DNA of 64,000 nt, from positions 31,560,818 through 31,624,817 of the forward strand of contig OY365806.1 in NCBI GenBank assembly GCA_959347315.1, written 5' to 3'. The number at the start of each line of letters is the position of its first letter. Positions within the stretch are counted from its first letter, which is position 1. The DNA is from Bimastos eiseni (taxonomy: Eukaryota > Annelida > Clitellata > Crassiclitellata > Lumbricidae). The notes beneath the pieces were generated by a model, which was not told the DNA's origin, did no database searches, and saw only the letters and a program-made list of their open reading frames with translations. Positions 29,928 through 41,149 of the stretch are shown in pieces. The translations under genes were made by a program, and so were the position numbers.

Positions 29928-32900
29928 CTGTAAACATAAAATTACATAATGCAAATTAACTGAACAAATATATTTAAAACAAATTCATTTAACAAAATTT
30001 CTCAATGCAAATCTACCTAACAAACTTACCGTATGCAAATTTATTTTTTATAAATTTACTTAAACAAGGTAATTTAATGAATGAATGAAAATTGTTTTAG
30101 TGCCAGATGCCAATACTTCAATTAGAGGCAAAACATTAGAATAACTCAGTACAAAGTACAGCTATTCTTCATAAGCAGCAAGTAATTCACTTGATTTTTG
30201 AATAGCTGCAAATTTTACAAATCTCAAATTTGTTCAATTGTTCACATTTCGGCATGACCGTGTGTGTGTTACAAATGTAATTAATAATATTAACTGTCTT
30301 AATGAAATTTAACATCATATAGAAACAGTGCAAGCAGAGTATTTGTAAGGTGCTTAAAGACATATGTAGTAAGCGACTAAGCATCCATATACATACGACC
30401 ATATTCAGCACCAATGCTAGGAGTATAAAGGTGCTATACAAGTAGTCAGTCACAATGGTTAAATTGAGCCAGATCTCATCAGATCTGAGATCCGGCACTA
30501 AAGTTTTGAGATCCACTACCTAACTTATACAAGATCAGTCACCCGAATTTTGAGATCCACCACCTACAAACTGAGATCAAAAACCCGATCTTTCTGGGAA
30601 GAAACTTAAAAGACTTATCAGTGCTGTGCTATCTACAGTGTCTGTTAGCAATGCTGAATGCGAACGTGGCTATAGGAAAATGAACTTAGTCTGCATTACA
30701 GTGACGGCTCTACGTTCATGCATCAGCGTTGATTACATTTCCTCTCTTCCTTTCATTTCTGTTGTTGCACAACCAAATGCCCAGTCGTGGATTGGTCAAG
30801 GTCGTCATGCCGCAGCAGATTTAGGCCAGTGTAAAGCATCAAAACCATGCACAGCAATGGAAGCACACCGGGCAATTCACTGCTTTCAAGTCTGCTTGTT
30901 GTAGAATTGACAGTGTTGAAGCTAATGCTGATAGAATTGACTGTATTTACAGTATTGAAAAATTGTGAAATTTTTCAGCAAAGTCTTTGATGATATTTAT
31001 TATTTTGTCTTTTGTATGTAATAAAAATAACAGTCAAAGATAAAGTAAGAGAAATGAACAGTGCCTTCCAAAAACAAGCACGGAAAGATAAAGAAAATCA
31101 TTTAAATGAAATGTGCAGGGAAATGGAGGAAAAAGGAAAGAAAGGGAGAACGAAAGAAATGTTCTCAAAAGTGAGGGCAATAACAAGAAAATTTACACCT
31201 AGAATGGGGTCACTGAAGTCAGGAGATGGAAACGTAATGGGTGATGAAGAGGGGATGAAGAAAAGAAAGATAGAAGGACTACACGGAGGAACTGTACAGC
31301 GAAGACAAGAGAGTAAAAATAGAGCAAAACGATATAACAGAACATGAAAAGGAACCGGTGGTTATGGAAGCAGAGGTGGAATGGGCAATCAGACAACTGA
31401 AGGACAACAAAGCGCCAGGTCAGGATGGAATACCCATAGAACTGATAAAAGCGGGAGATGACGCAATGATAAAGACAATAACAAAGATATGCAATAACAT
31501 ATGGAAAACCGGAGAGTGGCCAGAGGAATGGAAGAGATCAATATTTATCCCTTTATTTAGGAAAAGAGATGCAAGAGAGGGTGAAAATTACAGCACAATA
31601 GCATTGATATCCCACACAAGTAAAATACTACTCAAAATAATTCATAAAAGAATGGAGAATACAATTGAGAGAGAGCTTCCGGACAATCAGGCAGGATTTA
31701 GGAAATCTCGGGCAACGCGAGATCATATTGCCAACATGAGGTGGATAATGGAAAGGCAAAGGGAATATGGACAAAAAATACACATATGTTTCATCGATTA
31801 TAGCAAAGCATTTGACTGCATTAACCATGAACTGATATGGAAAACTCTAATAGAAATGGGAATACCAAAACACTTGATACAACTACTAAAGGGATTTTAT
31901 AAAGACCAGGAGGCAGTGATAAGAACAGAATTTGGAGACACAGACAAATTTAAAATCAAGAAAGGGGTGAGGTAAGGGTGCATACTGTCCCCATTTCTTT
32001 TCAACCTGTATGCAGAAAGGATAATGAAGTGGGCAGAAATGGAAGAGGCAACTGAAGGAGTTAAAGCTAGCAGGAAGGACATTGAATAATCTAAAATATG
32101 CGGATGACACAACACTACTGGCAGGGTAGAAAGCAAATCTGGAAAACTGATAAGAGGACTGAAAAGAGAAAGAGAGAAGGCAGGCCTATACTTCAACTTA
32201 AAGAAGACAAAGATAATGACAACAGCTGATTGGGACAGTTTTGAGATAGACAGAGAGGAAATAGAGGTGGTAACAAACTTCACGTTCCTGGCATTATTAA
32301 TAGAAAAGAGGGAAAATGTGACTCGGAAATAAAGAGAAGGGTGGCGATAGGGAAAACTGCAATGAACGGACTGAAATAGATATGGAAAGACAAATATGTG
32401 AGCATAGACACAAAAAAAAGATTAGTGAGAGCAATGATCGTCCCTACAGTACTATATGGCTGTGAGACATGGACAATGACAAAGAACATGGAGTAGAAGA
32501 TCAACGCATGCGAAATGTGGATATGGAGGAAGATGCAGAGAATATCATGGACGGAGAAGAAGACAAACGAAGAGGTGCGCTGGAAGATTGGAGTTGAGAA
32601 TGATGAGACGTTACAACAAACAGCGTTGAGAAGGAAGCTAGGGTTTTTCGGACATGTTATGCGATCAAATGGAATGGAAAATGAAATGATGCTGGCATGT
32701 GGAGGAGGAAGGAAGCAAAGAGGGCACCCAAGAAAAAAATTGATAGATGTGATACATGAAAAAACTTAAATGAGCCTGGAGGAATTAAGGGATGCAACTT
32801 CGGGAAAAAAAGGAGAGGATTGGTTATGGCGGTCGCTAGATTTCCAAGAAATGACAGCCCAAGGATAATGTAATAATTAATTGCACTGATATGTATGTGA

Positions 32901-35900
32901 ATAATATCATTTATAGACTTACCTGATCGGTCTGCTCTGCTTAGACGCTTAGGTTTTGGTCTTTTGGATTTTAAAAGGATTTAGAGATACACCACCTCTG
33001 CATGAGCAATTTAACCACTGGGGTCCCAGTCATGTAAATACATGTTTATACACCAACCAGAAGATACAAAAACTCAGGTGAGGCTATTGCCACAAAGTAG
33101 CATACAACAGAGCCACTCGAGAATTATCCCAATCCCATTGTCTGATTCACCATATCCACACAGAATAATCCTCCTGGAACCCAGAATCTGTCCCTAATGC
33201 TACTTACGGAGGGAATCTGTTGGAACATGATGGCAGTCGTAAGCAGGCTTTCCCCATGGACTCCCTCAGCGCCTTCACCCAGTCATCTCTCTCGCTCACT
33301 GAACCTGCGACCTACGTGGAAAACAGAACATCAAACAGCAAGTAGTCTGCAGTCTCATACAAAGTTTCTTAGCAATTCCTGGGACAATCATCTTTAAGCA
33401 TTATTATTATTAATGTTCCTTAAAATTGAAAGACCAGATTTAAAATATCACTATCACAAGTATTATTTGTATCATAATTCAGATTGTCGTATTTATCAGA
33501 ACATTAAATGCAATTAGTAGTATTACTTCTATTGTAGAGTGCACTCAAGCAGTTTAATTTAATGTTTGATAATAATAACATTGCATAATTATATTTCTTA
33601 TAATGTTTCGTTAGTTTTCTCTTCTTATAAATCAGTTCTGTTTCTTCATCATCTTCTTTTCTTCCTCTCATTTTATGATTGTTATTATTTATTAATATTA
33701 TAATTTTATTGTCACAAACTATAATTATTATTACATTTATTTATGATTTATCACAACTGTAGATAATACCAGACATAAACATGAGCACAATGTTTTGCAA
33801 AATACACAAAACGTAACAACAAGACAAAATCAAATCTGTGCACCAGTACCACATTCCTGTGAATAAATGGTAAGCCGTGTGGTAACAAGAACAATTTGTT
33901 GTTCCGTAAAAAGAATGTAAAAGCATAGACTGTCATCTGTTTTCTTCTGATCATCCAGCAATACTTACGAAAATGTGCGTGGATGTACGTGTGACAATTT
34001 CAAAAGAGAAATCCTTTCCAGGACGAATGTATTGCACGCTCAGAATATCAACTCCCTTCTCCTTCAGTCACACAAAACATTTTAAACAAATCATTAATAA
34101 AAATTTACATTTGTGCAGCAGGTCTATTTATATTATTATTGTTGCTATTATTCTTGTCATTGCACATTGTTATGATCCTAAAATAATTATTATTAAACAG
34201 CATTATCATTATTAAATAATATATAAATTAATAATTATTATCTAACATATTAAATTTACTTGTTCAATCAATCAATCAATCAATCATTCAATCAATCAAT
34301 CAAAGAAACTTAAGATAGCGCCCCTTCAAGATGTCTACTCAGAGGCGTTCCTAGTCTGACAACATCTACAGAGAGCAGCTTTCAGTAATGAGTAGAATGC
34401 AGCTGAGGAGGTTTTAAGCAGAAAGTATCATGTGGTTGGACCCACCACTGCAAAGGCCCAATTAGAACAGCATAGTAAAAAACCGAGAAAATATCTAAGA
34501 ATGTTTAGCTACATAGTTGTAGTAATAACAAAGATATTATGAATAACATAACCTAGATCAGCAAAACAGAGTGAATTTCATAGAGTATAGGACGTGTGAA
34601 AAAATTTGGAGACCATGAAGACGTTTTTACGGCAAGTTCACATAAACAGTTGGCCACTGAAGGAAGCTGTCTCTAAGTTTGGTTGGATTACGCATGAGTG
34701 GAATGTTAAAGTCAGCAAGGCAGCTCGGTGCTAAACTATGTACCAGATGTACGCAACTTTAAAGTGGAGCGAACCTGAAAAAGAAAACCTGTGCAATTTT
34801 GAAGACATTAAGTCTGTAACCAGAGTCTCCAGTTACAGACCTTGATGGAAGATGAAGAAAGAAGATGGCAGCCATATGAAGAACTGATTGCAAGAAGTCA
34901 TAAAGGTCATTCTGAGCAGAAATCTGACCACATGTTAAACTCTATCATAGGATAAATATTAAATATAAACTACACAGAAAGTTACATGCTAATATGCATT
35001 GCAAGCACTATAATTGGATGATGCTCACAACCAAAGCTGTCAAAATTTTACTAAACTAAGACCCTTCCACTTGAGTTAATTTCAAACTACCCATCCCTAT
35101 GTCATACAATAAAATATTATACTTCAATGCAAAAATTTCTGTGAAAAATTAATAATTTTATTTATTTGCAATGACAAAATCACCTATATAATCTTAGATA
35201 TGTTTCTAAGTGATAAAATTTCATGCAGGTCAACATACCATAGCTAAAAAATAAATACTCCCACCACAAAGTTGTGAAGGGTAGAATCACTAAGAAATTC
35301 ATGATATTTGCATTTAACCCTGCCTGCTGCAGCTCTAGCCTAACTAGGTACACATGGGTAGCTCTTGACCTGAGCCTGAAGTTAGTCACTATACAGGCAG
35401 AGACACAACAGAGGCTTACTCGTATGCCATGCTGTCAGCTGATGTCCCATGCTGGCCCTTCACTATTAAAACTAAGGTCTATAAATGGCCAGATACAGTA
35501 TCATGTACAGCACTCTCAGCCCATCTGGACAGTCTGTTGACAGTCCTAGCACTGAATGACGAGCCCTGTATACTCCTTGCATTGATCATGCTCAGAGAGG
35601 ATTCCAAAGTTGATTATTTAACGAAAGTTTATAGGTCCGTGACAGCTCTGCCTAGGGCTTGGAATTTCTGTCACCGCCCCTGGTTATGCTCAAGAACACA
35701 GCTGATATGTGTCCAATAAAACGCGATACGGAGGCAGCTGCAACTTCAGCACAAAAGCATGGCACAGATGACAAATCTTTACTGTTCTCTAGGCCCATGC
35801 TGATCAAAATCGGTTAGAGCTGTATCAAATTATCATAAGCTAATCAACAGGCGCTGTGTAAATGTCTCTGCAGACATATCTGACAGTTAAGCCTACTCTG

Positions 35901-38900
35901 TGACAGCCTCAAATGTCTGCAGATCATCAGTATTTAACTACTGTAGTATATGATGTCTTGATTACTTAGAACTTAGCATAACTACATATAGTTAACTGCA
36001 TATTCAAAAGTGCTGTAACTACTAATAAAATTGCAAAACCTCAATTAGCAGTAAACCACTATAAAATATCTAACTACTGTTTATGTCAACAAAGTCACCA
36101 GTTGCATGTACTCAACATTACTTTAAGAATGTTGCATATTAGTTTACCGTAAAAGTGCATTTCAACATATTTAACTGAACAAAATTTTGATAAGAAAACA
36201 TGGTGTATTTAATTATTATTAACATTAATTACTGCAAGCAACGTACTTAAGAAAAACACTGAGTTGGTCTCAAAACAGCATAATCCTTTCATCTTCTACT
36301 TAAGCAGGGTTATTGTCATTGATCCAGCTTCCATTTAAGCATAATTATTTTCATCAATACAGTTACTTCTTACACGGCCTTCTTTTCATCGATCCCACTT
36401 CAATCTAAGCGACATTCTCTCATCAATCCATGCAGCTTCTACTTTAGCGTGATTCTTGTGATTGATCCACTTTGCCTTTAAGCATAATTCTTTACATCAA
36501 TCCAGTTTCTACATACACAGCCTCCTTTTCATTGATCAATGCTTCCATCAAAGTGGCCTTTTCTCATCAATCCAGCTTCTAATTAAGCAAGATTCTTTCA
36601 TTGATCCAGCTTCCCTACTTCTTTACATTGATCCAGCCCAGTGCTTAAAGTGTAAAAAACAAAGTGTCTGGACGCTTGGGAAGCCGTCCGTAAATGACGT
36701 CACGTAATTTTGGACGATTTTTGACCTCTCCCACCTTCGTTACACGTCGTCACAAATGCCACCACCCCCTCAAAGATGACGTCACGTCACAAGGCCCTGA
36801 CCCCCCTAAAAAATCAAACCAGATGTCCAGAATGTAATGAAAACTTTCTTATAATTATCAAAAAATTTCATTGTAACTATAAAATAATTCAAATTATAAT
36901 ATTAGAACGAAGAAAAATGGAGAAATGAAGTAGCCTATAATGATTACAATCTTATGTATTCCTCAGGACGAAAGACTATCATAATCATAATTAGTGTTGT
37001 TTAATTGTGGTAACAACTACTGCTAATTAAGTAGAACTTGTTTAGATGAGTGTAAGTTTTTAATAAAATTACATATTTTGATGTGATGATGTGACGTCAC
37101 ATTTCGTCGAGCCCCTCGTCACACATCGTCACAAATTTGTGACCCCTCCCCATAGGCGTGTGACGTCATTTATGGACGGCCCCTAGCAGTGTTGTATGCA
37201 AGACTTGAAACTTCAAGACCAAGACGAGAGCGAGACAGTGAGATGCCGAGACCAAGACCGAGACACTAGGTTCAAGACAGTACGAGACAGTAAAAGACAA
37301 GTTATCCTATATAAAATGCTGTAAAATGCTAATGTATCAGTTTTCGGGAATAATGTTTATTTGTAATTTCAATTTGAAACTTATAATGTATATAGTACAA
37401 ATTCCTGAGAACTGTTTTTACCTCGTCACGTAAGATTTTAAGACAGTTCACGCGAAACACATCGAGACCTCTTGTTCAAGACAGAATAAGACATTCACTT
37501 CAAGACAGATTCTAAAAATTTGAGACACTACCACGAGACCGAGACAGCAGGCTTCTGAGATCGAGACACTAAAAAACTGTCTCGAGACGTCTTGAGACCG
37601 AGACACTGTCTCGAGACCATACAACTCTGGCCCATAGTGTCAAAAAGTTAAGAACTAAAGATTGCAAAGGCAGAGCACCAACATATTTAGTCGACGACCA
37701 ATGGTTTGTGCACTGTGGTCCATTGTGTTCGTTTAAATAGAAGTTAGATGGGTGAACAAAATTCTTCCAAAACAGGTGCTATTTAGATGAACATAATGCC
37801 TAGTAGCCTACTGAAATAAAAATTGGATCATTGAAAGGAATATTTGCCTAAATAGAAGTTGAATTGACAAAAATGGTTCTTGCTGAACCAGAAGCTGGAT
37901 TTGTAGACATTATTATTATCAAACTTCTATTTAACCAAATACAATGAGTGAAAAATAGAACTTTTTTATCATTTGTTAGGCTTTTTGTCCATCAACCATT
38001 ATTTAGTTGTCAACTATTTGTTGGTGAAATATTTGTTGTAATTTAAAGCATAGGCCTACACTACCAACAGAGAAAATTCGCTTCCTTTGTGAAATTGTCG
38101 ACAAGAGGCCAGTGGTGCTGGCATCGTTTTGAAAGTTGGAAAAATAAAGTTAGTAAACGTGCGAAGAGTGAAATTTGTTTTCTCCTCTTTCTCCTGTTGA
38201 TAATAATGTACATATATGTCAGAAATTGCACTGTTGCATGGACGCTCATGGACAGCGCCCAGGCTCTGCTGGCCAAATAAGTGTCAGGATGGCGTCCAGC
38301 CTCGAAAATAAGTGCCTGGACGCTGTCCATGACCGTTCATGCACACTTTAAGCCCTGATCCCACCTCCATTCACGTCAATCAAATTCAATGTGAAATGCA
38401 TGCTACACTAAAATACACGATATAATCAACTAAATAATTAAATGCGCTACAATACACAATATGAACTGTGAAATAATGAAATATGCCAAAATACACTTCT
38501 GCCTATTTGTATGTAGGGTGAAATAAAATAATCCATTACATTTCATTTCCAGCAACTTGTAGCTTGAACCAATGCAATTACAAAGTAATTTAAAATTCAG
38601 TTAAGCTGCTGTCCAAAAAGCTAGATACATAACACTAATTACTAGCTAACTGCGGGCCGTATCGAGCTATAATTGCGTTCTGTGCCTAGCAAAAATCTGG
38701 CGTCCCACATTTTGAAAATAATGCATTTTATGGAATAATAGGCTTACTTATAATACTTAGGACTCTGACTCACGCATAATATGACTAAATAATAATTCAC
38801 TCTAAAAACCCATAATTTCTTATAATTATGCGTCGTTAGGGTCAGGTTAAGCAATGTGAGGGTCGGTTAGGGTCCGATTAGACATTGTGAGGGTCGCTTA

Positions 38901-39390
38901 GGGTTAGTGCTATGGTTAGGGTCGTTTTTAGACATATAAATTGGAGTTCTAAGTACTATAAGTAAGCCGAACAGTAAGTTATTCCATCCTGAAATTTGCG
39001 CCCTTTCCATATTTGAGCCCTGGGAAACGGCCCCGCTGGCCCCCACCCTCGGTACGGCCGTGGCTAACTGCTTCCCAAACAGATTAAAAAATAGCTAATT
39101 TTAAACTAAAGATCAAAGAGTAAGAGTCTAGGCCCAAAGATCAGTGGTAAAATTACTAATAAAGCAGTTCGTAATCATACTGCACATATTACAAGTAAGT
39201 CTATTACAGTAACCGCTACAACCAAAACGAAAGAAACAATTATTTAAATCACCTTTTCGCCCTCTTTGTGATACTTTAGGTGGCCATTCTCGAGAGTGCA
39301 GTTGTACTTCCGTGTCAATAAGACTCCTGTGAACTTTCCCCTCTTTTCCAGGACCCCCTGGAGTCGGACCGTAGCGACGGCCTCACCCAT
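28556..39390 (-). CDS. PH-domain protein with multi-tyrosine tail (adaptor-like), complete four-exon gene
   Basis: Predicted 568-aa protein from exons 39390-39253, 34061-33969, 33311-33208 and 29927-28556 (minus). Every junction has AG/GT sites and matching phase (0, 0, 2). The ATG at 39390 is the only in-frame Met after an upstream TGA. Residues about 8-100 form a PH domain: LQGVLEKRGKF, LLTRKYNCTLENGHLKYHK, SFEIVTRTSTHIFVAG, then SERDDWVKALRESM with the conserved Trp of the C-terminal helix. The tail (112-568) is Ser/Pro-rich and has eight Y-x-x-(V/I/L) sites at Tyr 124, 160, 199, 261, 274, 335, 407 and 447, several ITIM/ITSM-like (TLYETI, LLYSEV, VLYDQL). It ends in a short helix-like segment. 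No TM, SH2, SH3 or PTB domain is visible. Inference: a phosphoinositide-anchored docking protein phosphorylated on tyrosine and recruiting SH2 proteins. No named family recognised. Confidence 0.85.
30600..30860 (+). mobile_element. hAT transposase C-terminal remnant
   Basis: Plus-strand frame reading VSNAECERGYRKMNLV, then YISSLPFISV and SWIGQGRHAA. This is the dimerisation region of hAT transposases (xSNAxxERxFSxMN, then LLFISxNGP). No terminal repeats or upstream domains are seen, so it is a fragment in an intron of the PH gene. Confidence 0.7.
31012..32869 (+). mobile_element. Non-LTR retrotransposon (LINE) reverse transcriptase, 5' truncated
   Basis: Antisense in an intron of the PH gene. 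The longest intact piece (31358-31975) reads LKDNKAPGQDGIPIELIK, ISHTSKILLKIIHKRMEN, NQAGFRKSRATRDHI and FIDYSKAFDCINHELIW. A single stop follows, then GCILSPFLFNLYAERIMKWA and, after frameshift, YADDTTLLAG, the RT catalytic box. The C-terminal part includes YGCETWTMTKNMEx, FFGHVMRSNGMENEMMLACG and a KRGHPRKK-like motif. The endonuclease domain is missing. Clade not assigned with confidence. Confidence 0.92.
33208..33311 (-). CDS. PH-adaptor exon 3 (PH C-terminal helix)
   Basis: 104 nt, phase 0 to 2. Encodes VAGSVSERDDWVKALRESMG, the terminal PH strand and helix. Donor CTCC|gtaagt. The phase matches exon 4 exactly. Confidence 0.88.
33969..34061 (-). CDS. PH-adaptor exon 2 (middle of PH domain)
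   Basis: 31 codons, phase 0 to 0. Encodes EKGVDILSVQYIRPGKDFSF and EIVTRTSTHIF. Donor TTC|gtaagt is strong; acceptor GTGACTGAAG. Confidence 0.85.
34262..34950 (-). mobile_element. L2/CR1-like LINE 3' end, decayed
   Basis: Minus strand: a FAVVGPTT block (compare FSVVGPSTW at 17.7 kb), then the family tail GAGTAGACATCTTGAAGGGG, GCGCTATCTTAAG and a GATT-type microsatellite (34264-34303). The upstream ORF is unreadable. Confidence 0.65.
34951..36295. other. Intron of the PH gene; unidentified partial ORF
   Basis: A plus-strand open stretch at about 35408-35719 (containing CWPFTIKTKVYKWPDTVSCT) has gene-like composition but no flanking splice logic and no family I recognise. It may be a decayed repeat or retrocopy. 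The rest is AT-rich. Confidence 0.3.
36296..36650. repeat. Array of dispersed ~37-bp repeat, family A (copy 1)
   Basis: About nine degenerate copies of a unit like TTCATCAATCCAGCTTCTAT plus TTAAGCATTATTC. The same unit occurs at 47095-47345 and 50222-50448 and, inverted, near 37735-37900. Confidence 0.75.
36678..37183 (+). mobile_element. MITE-like DNA transposon, family 1, better copy
   Basis: Terminal inverted repeats: left GCCGTCCGTAAATGACGTCA, right (complement) GCCGTCCATAAATGACGTCA. Sub-terminal CGTCACAAAT words are repeated in opposite orientation at the two ends. Interior AT-rich, about 505 bp, no ORF. Non-autonomous; a related degenerate copy is at 9899-10734. Confidence 0.85.
37187..37629. 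mobile_element. hAT-type MITE with 8-bp target duplication
   Basis: 443 bp with terminal inverted repeats CAGTGTTGTATG and CATACAACTCTG, flanked by GCCCCTAG (37179-37186) and GCCCATAG (37630-37637), an 8-bp duplication with one mismatch. The interior is rich in GAGACCGAGACA-like words and has the palindrome GTCTCGAGAC. The TSD overlaps the terminal bases of the neighbouring family-1 MITE. Confidence 0.85.
37735..37900. repeat. Family A repeat, inverted copy
   Basis: AAATAGAAGTTGAATTGAC-type units: the family-A unit read on the other strand, strongly degenerate. Confidence 0.5.
38235..38343. repeat. Imperfect 30-bp inverted repeat
   Basis: Arms 38235-38264 and 38314-38343, 26 of 30 positions complementary, loop 49 bp. 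The core CATGGACAGCG is exact. Confidence 0.8.
38836..38935. repeat. TTAGGG-like dispersed repeat, family B
   Basis: Units of the form GGTTAGGGTCAGGTTAAGCA then TTGTGAGGGTC, ending GTTAGGGTCGTTTTTAGACA. Related arrays at 46460-46735, 46852-46920 (inverted) and 49740-50092. Confidence 0.75.
39253..39390 (-). CDS. PH-adaptor exon 1 (start codon, PH strands 1-3)
   Basis: 46 codons from ATG (G at +4) to a GT donor (AAG|gtgatt). Encodes MGEAVATVRLQGVLEKRGKF and the following first PH strands. Confidence 0.8.
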
Positions 39391-40489
39391 CCAATCAGAA
39401 TACGACCATGACAGACTTCTATAGAGTCTCAAATCTATCACGACTCATTCGGTAACGTAAACGCCGTGACACTAGAGTTTTCTACATCGCAACTCTCTCA
39501 ATTTCCAACACTGAGCCCTACTAATCCGTTGATTTTTAAAGCCACATAGGCTTACCCGCTGATTCTCGGACGAAGACGCCACTATGCGTTGCGGTAGCAG
39601 CACTCGATTCAATTAATTAGTGGGGACAAACATGTTACCACTATTGACTGCATGCTGCAGACATCGTACAAAAGTTTATAGATCTACAGAAATGCTACAT
39701 GGCAAGAGAAAAACTAACATTATGAACAACTAGCTAAACAAACATCCTGGTTCAAAGACCAGAATTGGTTCAAATTTGCATGCAGCGCCACGCAGTAGAC
39801 TGGTGTCCGACCTTCCATAGATATACTCCAAAATGTATAGGCTATTAGCAGCAGATTAGTAGACTATATTCAACTAAGAATAGGTACACGGAGACAGCGC
39901 TACCATTGATATTGAATAAAAAAAAGAACAACTGTATAACGACCATTATAATTTATAATGGACCTATATCACTATTTCCTTGATTGATAGTATAATTTGG
40001 TAAATTTGCAGCATAACTATTACAATCACCAATGATATTATTTACTAGAATGTCACACGGGATCCTTAGCATTGCAACGGGGCAAGAGGGCAGCTGCCCC
40101 CTCCCCATCCCTGCCCAGGCTGGGTCTTGGGATTCGTCCAAATCTGAAGAGCCTTTATATGGGGGATGGGCAGGTATACCCTACGTGATTTATTATTTGA
40201 CATTTCGCAATTAAGGTCCTCTACATATAATACAGTCAAGTTTTGTCACAAATCGAGATAATTCAGGTACTTCTATTTCAAAATTATTGTTGAAAAATTG
40301 GTGGTAAACAAGAGCCAAAAATGCACTTCATTTGGCACCAAATGCTCAAAATTTTGCAGGCTCCTGGGGCGGAGCCCCAGACCCCGCTGGGTAGCTTGTA
40401 AACGACGCTCCCTCGGACCTCGTAATCGTTAGAGACTTTTGGGCCCCTCCCCAACCTCGAAGCTCTTGCGACGCCACTGCCAGGTAAAA
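39391..40489. other. 5' flank of the PH-adaptor gene; no exon seen
   Basis: Promoter/5' UTR should lie here or further upstream. No TATA box in convincing position. Nothing else recognised. Confidence 0.4.
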
Positions 40490-41050
40490 GGCTGTAGCGC
40501 CGAGTGTATAAATCACTGATTAGGCCACAGCTGGAATACTGCATCAGAATAAGACTAGGTATGGAATCCATACCTGAAAGTTGAAACAGGACATGGAAAA
40601 GCTAGAGAGAGTGTAAAGAAGAGCTGCAGAAATTATTTGGGGCTACAAGAATTTGAGCTACAAAGAGTAGCTCAAAAGTAGTAAGATAGATGTTGACTAA
40701 CGCTTGAGTAGATATCTTGAAGGGGCGCTATATCAAGTATTTTTGATTGATTGAACAACAGTGGGGAGGAGACCTATTATAAGCCTAAGGCTACAATAAA
40801 GGTTACTACTGGACCTGAGGCAGCACAGTCAGAGGTCTTTTGAATTAGCACCAAACGAGGCAACTTGTGCACATAGACTGTATAAATTACTTAAGAAGCC
40901 AAAAGTAACTTTAGGGAAGAAATTGTTCAGTGCAAGAGTTGTGGAATGGTTTGGATGATAGAACTGTCTCAGTTTTTAAGAGGAAGTTAGGAATTTTGGC
41001 CTAGTACAGAAGTTCCAAGACAATCTGCAATGGTTTTAACACTGCTTTTA
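40490..41050 (+). mobile_element. CR1-like LINE C-terminal fragment with nested insertion
   Basis: Broken frames read YKSLIRPQLEYC, WNPY, MEKLERVQRRA-like, NLSYKE, then (after 40757) RLYKLLKKPKVTLGKKLFSA and RVVEWF. This is the standard order of CR1-type LINE C-termini. The reading is split by an insertion at 40679-40757. Confidence 0.7.
40679..40757 (+). mobile_element. Very short LINE 3'-tail insertion nested in a CR1-like fragment
   Basis: Contains CTTGAGTAGATATCTTGAAG, GGGCGCTATATCAAG and a TGATTGATTGA end, the tail shared with 17.5, 25.2 and 34.3 kb. It interrupts the surrounding LINE reading, so it inserted later as a strongly 5'-truncated copy. Confidence 0.6.
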
Positions 41051-41149
41051 AACCCTTTTTATGTTACGATTTATAACTGCTGGACACACAAGTACATGCT
41101 TTGGTTATCTCAATGAGTCAAAGCAAACCTGACACGAGGGACCAACAGA

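Noticed and set aside
32915..32950. Strong donor on the minus strand (ATCAG|gtaagt) suggesting an extra PH-gene exon
   Set aside because: Any exon ending there needs a length divisible by three between phase-2 ends, but the required frame has a TAA just upstream. Exon 3 already matches exon 4 directly. At most a 9-12 nt optional exon.
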